Assembly: GCA_946618395.1 (NCBI GenBank)
Contig: CAMOLD010000094.1
Location: forward strand, 1 to 5,292
Source of the DNA: an uncultured Clostridia bacterium
GTDB lineage: Bacteria > Bacillota > Clostridia > Oscillospirales > CAG-272
Reading direction: 5' to 3'
Length of the DNA: 5,292 nt
In this document: positions 1 to 5,292 of the stretch, in pieces
How positions within the stretch are numbered: position 1 is the first letter of the stretch
How the letters are laid out: the number at the start of each line of letters is the position of its first letter
Program-made: the position numbers and the translations under genes
The notes under the pieces: model-generated
Seen by the model: only the letters and a program-made list of their open reading frames with translations
Told to the model about the DNA's origin: nothing
Database searches by the model: none

Positions 1-647
1 ATGCCCAGGAAGTTGACCATCTGGTTGCAAAGGGTGGAAAGGTGACCGGCGGGGGAGGAGGTGATCTTTCCGACTACGCCGCCAAGACCTTCCTGGATCA
101 GCTGTTTGAGCGACCAACCGGCGCAGTAACCGGTCAGCATGGAGAGGTCATGGATGTGAATATCGGCGTTGCGGTGGGCGTTGGCAATTTCCTCGTCATA
201 AACTTCGGAGAGCCAGTAGTTCGCGGTCACCGCGCCCGAGTTGGAAAGGATCAAACCGCCGACCGAGTAGGTAACGGTGGAGTTCTCCTTCACGCGCCAG
301 TCGTTGATTTTCAGGTAGTTGTCCACAACATCCTTGTAGTCCAACACCGTTTTGTTCAGGTCGCGGATCTTCTCTCTCTGTTTACGGTAAAGAATGTATG
401 CTTTTGCAACATCATCGTAGCCGGCTTTGATGAGCACCGACTCCACGCTGTCCTGAATGGCTTCGACCGTCACCTGACCGTCCTTGATTTTGGGCTCAAA
501 GTCGGCGGTCACCTTCAGCGCAAGAAAGTCGATGATGTCGTCGTTGTATTGTCGTTTGCAGGCGTCAAACGCCTTCTTCATAGCGGCGCTGATTTTGGTA
601 AGATTAAATTCGACCAGTGCGCCGTCCCGTTTGGTAACGCGATACAT
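1..647 (-). CDS. nrdD: Anaerobic (class III) ribonucleoside-triphosphate reductase, N-terminal 215 codons, cut by left window edge
   Basis: Reading the minus strand from ATG at 647-645 gives 215 uninterrupted codons that run off the window. The enzyme reduces ribonucleotides to deoxyribonucleotides in the cytosol without oxygen, using a glycyl radical installed by NrdG. Residues 1-92 or so look like the ATP-cone that senses ATP/dATP (MYRVTKRDGALVEFN start, then VEAIQDSVESVLIKAGYDDVAK). REKIRDLNKT (91-100) follows, and the catalytic barrel begins with SVGGLILSNSGAV (128-140), ADIHIHDL (161-168) and YCAGW (174-178). Cys175 is probably the equivalent of the active-site Cys79 of phage T4 NrdD (my inference). 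The family is usually about 600-780 residues, so most of the barrel and the C-terminal glycyl-radical loop lie outside. A G-rich ribosome binding site (GGGGGA, 657-662) sits 9 nt before the ATG. The gene has its own promoter with NrdR boxes. The family call is confident. Confidence 0.95.
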   Translation of the reverse strand, partial: MYRVTKRDGALVEFNLTKISAAMKKAFDACKRQYNDDIIDFLALKVTADFEPKIKDGQVTVEAIQDSVESVLIKAGYDDVAKAYILYRKQREKIRDLNKTVLDYKDVVDNYLKINDWRVKENSTVTYSVGGLILSNSGAVTANYWLSEVYDEEIANAHRNADIHIHDLSMLTGYCAGWSLKQLIQEGLGGVVGKITSSPAGHLSTLCNQMVNFLG

Positions 648-656
648 TTTGTGGAT

Positions 657-720
657 TCCCCCTTTTTGTTCCAATGTTTTATCGTTGATAAAATCCCCCG
701 TTTTCAAGAATGGGGGACCT
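657..720 (-). promoter_or_regulatory. nrdD mRNA leader with two adjacent hairpins and the ribosome binding site
   Basis: In mRNA order, a first hairpin pairs UCCCCC (717-712) with GGGGGA (699-694), extendable by G-U/G-U/A-U pairs out to 720/691. A second, A/U-rich hairpin pairs UUUUAUC (693-687) with GAUAAAA (683-677) over a 3-nt loop. The Shine-Dalgarno GGGGGA (662-657) follows, 9 nt before the ATG. The Shine-Dalgarno hexamer is identical to the 3' arm of hairpin 1, so the UCCCCC arm could bind either. The inverted repeats are seen directly. A regulatory role is inference; simple leader stability or a DNA operator at 677-693 are alternatives. Confidence 0.5.
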
Positions 721-736
721 TTGTGTCAGCTTTTTT

Positions 737-765
737 ATTCTACCATATATCTTGTGTTTTGTCAA
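737..765 (-). promoter_or_regulatory. nrdD promoter (sigma-A type)
   Basis: On the minus strand TTGACA (765-760) is a perfect -35 element, followed by a 17-bp spacer and TAGAAT (742-737), a 5-of-6 match to the -10 consensus. Transcription would start near 730, giving a leader of about 80 nt. It lies downstream of the nrdG terminator, so nrdD has its own transcript. One NrdR box fills most of the spacer and touches the -10; the other lies just upstream of the -35. Confidence 0.85.
742..757 (-). promoter_or_regulatory. NrdR box, promoter-proximal
   Basis: The minus-strand sequence ACACAAGATATATGGT matches the published NrdR-box consensus (ACACWATATATWGTGT) at 13 of 16 positions. It fills the spacer between the -35 and -10 and overlaps the first base of the -10, a placement expected to block RNA polymerase. 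It shares the 11-bp half ACACAAGATAT with the second box. NrdR is the ATP/dATP-sensing repressor of ribonucleotide reductase genes; its own gene is not in this window. Confidence 0.78.
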
Positions 766-773
766 GAGGATTT

Positions 774-789
774 TCACAATATCTTGTGT
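774..789 (-). promoter_or_regulatory. NrdR box, promoter-distal
   Basis: The minus-strand sequence ACACAAGATATTGTGA matches the NrdR-box consensus at 14 of 16 positions and is nearly a perfect palindrome. It is separated from the proximal box by 16 bp, so the centres are 32 bp apart, or three helical turns. This tandem spacing is the hallmark of NrdR-controlled promoters. The -35 hexamer sits in the gap between the two boxes. Confidence 0.85.
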
Positions 790-836
790 TTTATATGCAC
801 AAAAATATTTTTGCAATTTTGGTGAAAATGCCATGC

Positions 837-906
837 AAAAAAGGCGTTCCGAAGGCATTGCCGCCTCCCGGATTTTCCAGGGGGCAAACACGGCTTCGGA
901 ACGCCT
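837..906 (-). terminator. Intrinsic terminator of nrdG
   Basis: A perfect 13-bp inverted repeat (AGGCGTTCCGAAG at 842-854 against 894-906) is followed on the minus strand by a run of six T (842-837, the first being the last paired base). It lies 14 nt after the nrdG stop. The 39-nt interior is not an open loop. It can fold into its own stem, with 858-862 pairing to 883-887 and 867-872 pairing to 876-882, which would make one long compound hairpin. There is no T-run on the plus-strand side, so it acts only for minus-strand transcription. Confidence 0.88.
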
Positions 907-920
907 GAAAAAGCGCCGTT

Positions 921-1613
921 TCAAATCCCGCGCAGGGCGGCGGTCGGAATTTTGCGCGCTGCAACCGCGCGTAGCTTTTCCAGCATTTCCGGGGTGTGCG
1001 CGTGCAAATTTGCGCCGATCATGTGTTCGGACTCCTGAAAATTTTGTAGAAAATAACGAGGCGCGCCGGCAATCCAGTCGGCAATGGCGGCAATGTCTTC
1101 TTCGGTGTGCAGTTCTTTGACAACCGTGGTGCGGAACTCAAAATCCACTTTGCCGGAAAGCAGAAAAGCAACGCTTTCCTCAATCGGGCGCAGGTCCAAA
1201 TTGGGAATCCCGGCGGTCAGGGCATATTTCTCCTTGGAATTTTTCATATCCATTGCAACGTAGTCCACCAACCCCTCATCCACAATGTTTTTCAAAAGTT
1301 CGGGATAGGAGCCGTTGGTATCCAGTTTGACGGCATAGCCCAGCGATTTGATGCGTTTCAGCAGCTGCGGAATATCGCGGTTCAGGAGCGGTTCGCCGCC
1401 GGTAATGGCAACGCCGTCCAAAATGCCGCGCCGCTTTTGAAGGTAGGAAAAGATTTCTTCCTCGTCGTAGGTTGCCGTCGCGTCAATCTCGGTGACCAAA
1501 AGCGCGTTATGGCAAAAAGGACAACGGAAGTTGCAGCCGGCGGTAAACAGCGTGCAGGCAACTCTGCCGGGATAATCCAGCATGGTCATTTTTTGAAATC
1601 CGTGAATTTTCAT
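921..1613 (-). CDS. nrdG: Anaerobic ribonucleoside-triphosphate reductase activating protein (radical SAM)
   Basis: This is a 230-residue radical S-adenosylmethionine enzyme that abstracts hydrogen from NrdD to make its glycyl radical. The [4Fe-4S] cluster motif is CNFRCPFC (Cys27, Cys31, Cys34), preceded by MLDYPGRVACTLFTAGC. ITGGEPLL (70-77, GGEP at 72-75) is the SAM-binding motif, and KLDTNG follows further on. The LDYPG start and length fit the NrdG2-type activases often encoded beside nrdD. I chose ATG 1613-1611. AAGGA precedes it by 12 nt, slightly far, and the homologous part starts here. A longer form from ATG 1661 would begin inside the -10 hexamer of the candidate promoter and lacks a ribosome binding site. 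The gene lies upstream of nrdD on the same strand, separated from it by a terminator. Activation of a different glycyl-radical enzyme is less likely given the neighbour. Confidence 0.92.
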   Translation of the reverse strand: MKIHGFQKMTMLDYPGRVACTLFTAGCNFRCPFCHNALLVTEIDATATYDEEEIFSYLQKRRGILDGVAITGGEPLLNRDIPQLLKRIKSLGYAVKLDTNGSYPELLKNIVDEGLVDYVAMDMKNSKEKYALTAGIPNLDLRPIEESVAFLLSGKVDFEFRTTVVKELHTEEDIAAIADWIAGAPRYFLQNFQESEHMIGANLHAHTPEMLEKLRAVAARKIPTAALRGI

Positions 1614-1659
1614 GTTCGTCGGCGATCCTTTCCTTTGCAAAAAATGTTTCGTTTTTTCC

Positions 1660-1665
1660 ATTATA
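1660..1665 (-). promoter_or_regulatory. Candidate nrdG promoter -10 element
   Basis: A perfect TATAAT on the minus strand lies 46 nt upstream of the chosen nrdG start. This would give a leader of about 40 nt that includes the AAGGA site. I find no convincing -35 at 16-18 bp (ACCTTT, CCTTTT and CACCTT are all poor), and the TGn extension is absent, so an activator or a weak promoter is possible. No full NrdR box is seen here. Confidence 0.4.
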
Positions 1666-1847
1666 GATGAATTTTGTGAATAAAAGGTGAACGAAACCGC
1701 AGAAAAATCCCGCGGCATGTGCGCCGTTTTGCGCCAATATAAATAAAGGAAGAAAGGCAATTTCCGGCATTTGAAAAATCGTGAAAATGCTCAAAATCAA
1801 AGGTGCCCGGTTATCAAAATTCAACAATGTTTTTTGCGCCATTTCTA
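1666..1847. other. Divergent intergenic stretch with no assigned function
   Basis: This is the part of the 312-bp nrdG-marR spacer lying between the candidate nrdG -10 and the marR -35. It holds no credible gene. I see short imperfect repeats (TCAAAATCAA at 1791-1800 and TCAAAATTCAA at 1814-1824) and a GC-rich patch with GCGCC repeats at 1721-1735. There is no clear terminator, riboswitch or NrdR box. It is longer than the two core promoters need. Confidence 0.5.
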
Positions 1848-1876
1848 TTGACTTTTCCGGTGTCTTGTGGTAGAAT
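1848..1876 (+). promoter_or_regulatory. marR-exporter operon promoter (sigma-A type)
   Basis: TTGACT (1848-1853) and TAGAAT (1871-1876) are each 5 of 6 matches to consensus, with an ideal 17-bp spacer. Transcription would start near 1883, about 40 nt before the marR ATG. A palindromic operator begins about 5 bp past the start site, so bound repressor would cover the initial transcribed region. It should drive all three plus-strand genes, as no other promoter or terminator is seen between them. Confidence 0.85.
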
Positions 1877-1887
1877 ATCCTTCGGAA

Positions 1888-1903
1888 TGTTAGCACGCTA
1901 ACA
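1888..1903 (+). promoter_or_regulatory. Probable MarR operator (16-bp perfect palindrome)
   Basis: TGTTAGCACGCTAACA consists of two perfect 7-bp arms around a 2-bp centre. Its size and TTAGC/GCTAA arms are typical of operators for MarR-family dimers. It sits between the promoter start site and the ribosome binding site of the MarR-family gene, so autorepression is the simplest reading. It could also form a small RNA hairpin, but the position favours a protein-binding site. I see no second copy in the window. Confidence 0.8.
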
Positions 1904-1925
1904 GATTGAGAAAGGAAGCAGTTAT

Positions 1926-2396
1926 ATGCAGGAAAAAAAGCGGGATTTGGGGCAGTGGCTCTGCCATGCCTCGCGGCTGTTCCGCCGGCAGATGGACCAA
2001 TCCATTGCCGCGGCAATGGGGGCCGATGCCGATGAAGTTTTTTCGGGCAGGAACCTTTGGGTGCTCCGCTATGTCAAGGAGCACGAAGGAGAGGCCGTTT
2101 ACCAGCGCGATTTGGAAAAAGCCTTCCGGGTGCGGCGCTCAACCATTTCCAATATGATTGACTTAATGGTGCAAAAGCAATATCTCGTGCGCGAGAATGT
2201 GGAGGGCGACAAACGCCTCAAACGCCTGGCGCTGACCGAAAAGGGGGAGGCAATTCTTTCTGAGGTCGCCCATTCGGTTGGCGATTTGGAAATCTCTTTG
2301 CGTGCAAAATTCAGCGCGGAGGAATATACTCAATTTTTAACGCTTTTGGAACGGCTGTGCGATTCGCTGGAACCGCCCGCCGAAACTCTGGAATGA
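1926..2396 (+). CDS. MarR-family winged helix-turn-helix transcriptional regulator
   Basis: This 156-residue protein fits the MarR family in size and layout. A helical dimerisation segment covers about 1-35. The winged helix follows, with the helix-turn-helix at about 59-82 (YQRDLEKAF then RRSTISNMIDLMVQKQYL) and the wing at about 87-104, ending in the family pattern D95-x-R97 then LALTEKG. C-terminal dimer helices run from about 107 to 148. It is expected to bind DNA as a dimer, repress its own operon and release on binding a small molecule, often one the linked transporter exports. AAAGGA (1911-1916) precedes the ATG by 9 nt. The stop is 19 nt before the first exporter gene. Cys13 and Cys145 are present, but redox sensing cannot be claimed from that. 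The ligand is unknown. Confidence 0.93.
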   Translation: MQEKKRDLGQWLCHASRLFRRQMDQSIAAAMGADADEVFSGRNLWVLRYVKEHEGEAVYQRDLEKAFRVRRSTISNMIDLMVQKQYLVRENVEGDKRLKRLALTEKGEAILSEVAHSVGDLEISLRAKFSAEEYTQFLTLLERLCDSLEPPAETLE

Positions 2397-2415
2397 AAGG
2401 AAACCAATCAAACAA

Positions 2416-4182
2416 ATGGGAAAAATCATCAAACGGCTTGCCGGCTGTGTGCGCGAATATAAAGGGCTCTCCATTCTCACCCTGCTGTTCATGGTGGGTG
2501 AAGCGGCAATCGAGTGCATCCTCCCCTACATCACCGGCGAAAAGCTGATCAATGTCATTCAGGCAAGCAACGGCAATGTGGAAATGCCGTATATCATCAA
2601 AATCGGAATCCTTATGGCGGTCATGGCGGTCTTTTCTTTGGCGTTCGGAGGCGTTGCAGGATTGACCGCGGCAAAAGCCGCCGCCGGATTTGCCAAAAAT
2701 TTGCGCCACGATCTGTTCCATAAGGTGCAGGGCTTTACCTTCCATAATATCGATAAGTTTTCCTCCGCTTCGCTGGTTACCCGTATGACCACCGACGTTA
2801 CCAATGTGCGGATGTCCTATATGATGCTGATTCGCATTGCTGTGCGCAGTCCCTTGATGCTCATTTTCTCCATCGTCATGGCGGCGCGCGCCTGCGGCTG
2901 GCTCTCCTTGACCTTTGTTGTGGTCATTCCGATTCTGGTTTTCGGATTTTTGATCATCTTCAAGCATGCCATGCCGGCATTCCGCCGTGTGTTCAAAAAA
3001 TACGATAAACTGAACGAATCCATCGAGGAAAACGTTCGCGGTATGCGCGTTGTCAAAGGATTTTCTCGCGAGGAGTATGAAAAGAAAAAGTTTGCGGGGG
3101 CGTCGGATGCCATTTGCAAGGACTTTACCAAAGCCGAGCGCATTGTTGCCTGGAACACACCGCTGATGAACTTTTGCATGTATTTCAACATGATCTTTAC
3201 CCTGATCGTCGGCTCCTGGCTTGCCATTGCCAAACCCCAAACCGGTGTGAACGTCGGTCAGCTTTCCATGATGCTCACCTACGGAATGCAGGTGCTCATG
3301 TCGCTGATGATGTTCTCCATGATCTTTGTCATGGTCACCATCTCGGTGGAAAGCGCCAAGCGTATTTGCGAGGTGCTGGAAGAAGAGCCGGACATGAAAA
3401 CGCCGGAGGACCCGGTCAAAGCGGTTACCGACGGCTCAGTCGAGTTTGAAAACGTTTCCTTTAAGTATGCCGCAGACGCGCAGGTGTTTGCGCTTTCGGA
3501 TATCAATCTGAAAATCCCCTCCGGCGCAACGGTGGGCATTCTGGGCGGAACGGGTTCCAGCAAATCCTCGCTGGTGCAGCTCATTCCGCGGTTGTATGAC
3601 GCCAGCGAGGGAACCGTCCGCGTTGGGGGCAGGGACGTGCGGGATTACGATATTGTCTCCTTGCGCGATGCGGTTGCCATGGTGTTGCAAAAGAACCTTT
3701 TGTTCTCCGGCACCATCAAGGAAAACCTGCGTTGGGGCAACGAAAACGCCACCGATGAAGAGCTGATTGAGGCTTGCAAACTGGCGCAGGCAGACGGCTT
3801 TATTCAATCCTTCCCCGAAGGATATGATACGTATATCGAGCAGGGGGGCACCAACGTTTCCGGCGGACAAAAGCAGCGTCTTTGCATTGCCCGCGCCCTC
3901 TTGAAAAAGCCGAAAATTCTGATTTTGGATGATTCCACCAGCGCGGTGGACACCAAAACCGACGCGCTCATCCGCGCCGGATTCCGCTCCTATATTCCCC
4001 AAACCACAAAAATCATCATTGCCCAGCGCGTGGCTTCGGTGCAGGACGCCGATTTGATTATCGTTCTGGAAAACGGCAAAATCGCCTCCACGGGAACGCA
4101 CGCGGAACTGATGAAGAACAGCAAAATCTACCGCGAAATTTTTGAACAGCAAACCAACGGAAACGGAGGCGAAGAACAATGA
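2416..4182 (+). CDS. ABC exporter half-transporter, degenerate-site subunit of a heterodimeric pair
   Basis: This 588-residue type IV ABC exporter has six membrane helices in residues 1-315 (roughly 17-38, 60-86, 135-157, 161-183, 248-271, 285-312) and an ATPase domain from about 340. Walker A is GGTGSSKSS (377-385), with Ser382 where the third glycine is usual. The Q-loop is Gln425, the signature NVSGGQ (480-485) is intact, and Walker B ILILD ends at Asp505. The catalytic Glu position is Asp506 and the switch His is Gln537 (IIIAQRV). Asp and Gln there mark the non-catalytic subunit of heterodimeric exporters such as BmrC, LmrC or TM287, so it probably works with the next gene's product to export a drug, lipid or peptide. 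The AAAGGA site overlaps the marR stop, about 14 nt before the ATG. The stop overlaps the next start (ATGA). The substrate is unknown. Confidence 0.93.
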   Translation: MGKIIKRLAGCVREYKGLSILTLLFMVGEAAIECILPYITGEKLINVIQASNGNVEMPYIIKIGILMAVMAVFSLAFGGVAGLTAAKAAAGFAKNLRHDLFHKVQGFTFHNIDKFSSASLVTRMTTDVTNVRMSYMMLIRIAVRSPLMLIFSIVMAARACGWLSLTFVVVIPILVFGFLIIFKHAMPAFRRVFKKYDKLNESIEENVRGMRVVKGFSREEYEKKKFAGASDAICKDFTKAERIVAWNTPLMNFCMYFNMIFTLIVGSWLAIAKPQTGVNVGQLSMMLTYGMQVLMSLMMFSMIFVMVTISVESAKRICEVLEEEPDMKTPEDPVKAVTDGSVEFENVSFKYAADAQVFALSDINLKIPSGATVGILGGTGSSKSSLVQLIPRLYDASEGTVRVGGRDVRDYDIVSLRDAVAMVLQKNLLFSGTIKENLRWGNENATDEELIEACKLAQADGFIQSFPEGYDTYIEQGGTNVSGGQKQRLCIARALLKKPKILILDDSTSAVDTKTDALIRAGFRSYIPQTTKIIIAQRVASVQDADLIIVLENGKIASTGTHAELMKNSKIYREIFEQQTNGNGGEEQ

Positions 4183-5292
4183 AACAAAAAATGTCAATGC
4201 CTCCCAAAGGCGCCAAGGGCGCGCCGGGCGGGATGCCCATGCACGGCAAGCCGAAAATGAATTTCAAAGTGCTTGGCAGAGTTGTCAAAATGCTCTTCAA
4301 ATTCTACCCGCGCATGGTCCCCATTTCCATCGTTTGCATCCTGTTTTCGGCAATTACGGCAACGCTTCCCGCCATCTTTTTGCAAAAGGTGACCCAAGCT
4401 ATCGGAATTGCCTTTGAGCAAAATATGCCTTGGGATCAGGCAAGCAAAATCATCATTCCCAAAGTGCTAATTTTGGTGGGCTTTTATGTGCTTTCCCTCA
4501 TTGCGGTCGCGCTGGAAACCCAGCTTGCCGCTTCTATCACGCAGGGTTTCCTTTCCAAAATGCGCAAGGCTATGTTCAACGGCATGCAAAATCTTCCCAT
4601 TCGCTATTTCGATACGCATCAGCACGGCGATATCATGAGCTACTATACCAACGATATCGATACGCTCCGCGAGCTTGTCGGGCAGTCGTTGCCAACGCTC
4701 ATCCGGTGCGTCACCATTGTTGTCAGCGTCTTCTTCATCATGCTTTGGTATAGCGTTTGGCTGACGCTCATTGTCGTTGCCGGCGTCATTGTCATGTTTT
4801 TGGTGTCCGGCAAACTGGGCGGCGGATCGGCAAAATTCTTTATCCGCCAGCAAAAATCTTTCGCCGCCGAAGAGGGCTACATTCAGGAAACCATGAACGG
4901 GCAAAAGGTGGTCAAGGTTTTCAACCATGAAAACAAGACCATGCAGGATTTTGACCATTTGAACAACGAGCTTTTCCAAAATGCCTACCGCGCCCATGCC
5001 TATGCCAATATGCTTGGACCGATTATTATGAACATCGGCAACCTCTTGTATGTAGTCAACGTCATTGCCGGCTGTTTGTTTATCGTAAACGGCGCCTTCA
5101 ATCCGAGCATCGGGCTTTTGTTCGGCAAGCTCGGACCCACAATGGAAGGGGTCTTGGGCATCAGTATCGTCATCGCCTTTCTTTCCATGACCAAGCAATT
5201 TACCGGCAACGTCAACCAGGTAGCCCAGCAAATCAACGCTATCGTCATGGCAATGGCGGGCGCCGGGCGCATCTTCTCGCTCATTGACGAGG
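4179..5292 (+). CDS. ABC exporter half-transporter, second subunit, membrane domain only (cut by right window edge)
   Basis: The visible 371 codons form the membrane domain of a second type IV ABC exporter; the ATPase domain lies beyond the window. Start ATG 4179 overlaps the previous stop as ATGA and has GGAGG (4165-4169) 9 nt upstream, pointing to coupled translation and 1:1 subunits. Residues 1-27 are a cytoplasmic tail rich in Met, Pro, Gly and Lys. Membrane helices fall at about 46-70, 92-115, 172-191, 194-213, 281-305 and 323-340. Family landmarks are LPIRYFDTHQHGDIMSYYTND (139-159, the first coupling-helix region), QETMNGQKVVKVFNHE (236-251) and the closing FTGNVNQVAQQINAI with AGAGRIFSLIDE. 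By analogy with BmrD/LmrD/TM288 it should hold the catalytic Glu and switch His, but that cannot be seen here. Confidence 0.93.
   Translation, partial: MKQKMSMPPKGAKGAPGGMPMHGKPKMNFKVLGRVVKMLFKFYPRMVPISIVCILFSAITATLPAIFLQKVTQAIGIAFEQNMPWDQASKIIIPKVLILVGFYVLSLIAVALETQLAASITQGFLSKMRKAMFNGMQNLPIRYFDTHQHGDIMSYYTNDIDTLRELVGQSLPTLIRCVTIVVSVFFIMLWYSVWLTLIVVAGVIVMFLVSGKLGGGSAKFFIRQQKSFAAEEGYIQETMNGQKVVKVFNHENKTMQDFDHLNNELFQNAYRAHAYANMLGPIIMNIGNLLYVVNVIAGCLFIVNGAFNPSIGLLFGKLGPTMEGVLGISIVIAFLSMTKQFTGNVNQVAQQINAIVMAMAGAGRIFSLIDE

Noticed and set aside
790..816. Second nrdD promoter (TTGCAA, 15 bp, TATAAA on the minus strand)
   Set aside because: The spacer is too short and the TTGACA-17-TAGAAT promoter nearby is far better. 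It may be weakly active at most.
42..908. Plus-strand open frame of 288 codons over the nrdD region
   Set aside because: It is antisense to the clearly recognisable nrdD N-terminus and runs through the nrdD promoter and terminator region. It has no ribosome binding site or recognisable domain.
679..924. Minus-strand 81-codon frame between nrdG and nrdD
   Set aside because: It runs through the nrdG terminator, both NrdR boxes and the nrdD promoter. The product is an unrecognisable basic peptide, so those elements explain the region better.
1665..1680. Possible NrdR box upstream of nrdG (minus strand TCACAAAATTCATCTA)
   Set aside because: Only the first half resembles the consensus. Eight of 16 positions fail and there is no partner box at 31-32 bp.
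1614..1760. Longer nrdG start forms reaching up to 1760
   Set aside because: The added residues show no family similarity, no ribosome binding site supports them, and ATG 1661 overlaps the TATAAT of the candidate promoter.
1507..2016. Minus-strand frame spanning the nrdG-marR spacer
   Set aside because: It overlaps nrdG in another frame and covers the marR promoter and operator. It shows no coding features.
2311..3240. Minus-strand open frame of 309 codons inside the first exporter gene
   Set aside because: It is a shadow frame rich in His, Gly and Asn, as expected from the reverse of hydrophobic codons. The sense strand encodes an unambiguous ABC membrane domain.
3436..4197. Minus-strand open frame of 253 codons over the first exporter's ATPase domain
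   Set aside because: It is antisense to the Walker A, signature and Walker B motifs of a real gene and has no ribosome binding site or domain of its own.
4467..5231. Minus-strand open frame of 254 codons over the second exporter gene
   Set aside because: It is a shadow of the sense membrane-domain gene, which is uninterrupted to the window edge and has strong family landmarks.

Overview
The window suggests a strictly or mainly anaerobic Firmicute (class Clostridia, plausibly an Oscillospiraceae-like gut lineage). The evidence is a class III oxygen-sensitive ribonucleotide reductase with its radical-SAM activase, Firmicute-type promoters and ribosome binding sites, a MarR plus paired-ABC-exporter cassette of the Clostridia/Bacilli type, and mixed base composition at about half G+C. 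The lineage is inferred from protein style; no marker gene is present.

The left block (1-1613) is on the minus strand and holds anaerobic deoxyribonucleotide synthesis. nrdG, the activating enzyme, lies at 921-1613. It is followed by a strong intrinsic terminator (837-906). Next comes a separate promoter for nrdD (TTGACA, 17 bp, TAGAAT at 737-765) with two 16-bp NrdR boxes placed 32 bp apart. The first 215 codons of nrdD (the ATP-cone and the start of the catalytic barrel) then run off the left edge. So nrdG lies upstream of nrdD but the two are uncoupled at the transcript level. The nrdD leader carries two adjacent hairpins. The C-run of the first could pair either with its own hairpin partner or with the nrdD ribosome binding site.

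The middle (1614-1925) is a 312-bp divergent intergenic region. It carries a candidate nrdG promoter on the minus strand and a clear marR promoter on the plus strand, with a perfect 16-bp palindrome just downstream of it that is the likely MarR operator.

The right block (1926-5292) is a plus-strand operon: a MarR-family repressor, then a half-size ABC exporter with degenerate ATPase residues, then a second half-size ABC exporter overlapping it by ATGA and cut by the right edge before its ATPase domain. This is the layout of a self-regulated heterodimeric multidrug-type exporter of the BmrCD/LmrCD/TM287-288 class. Its substrate cannot be read from the sequence.

I see no RNA gene, CRISPR array, mobile element or wholly new system. 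The observations most worth a second look are the nrdD leader and the NrdR/promoter arrangement.
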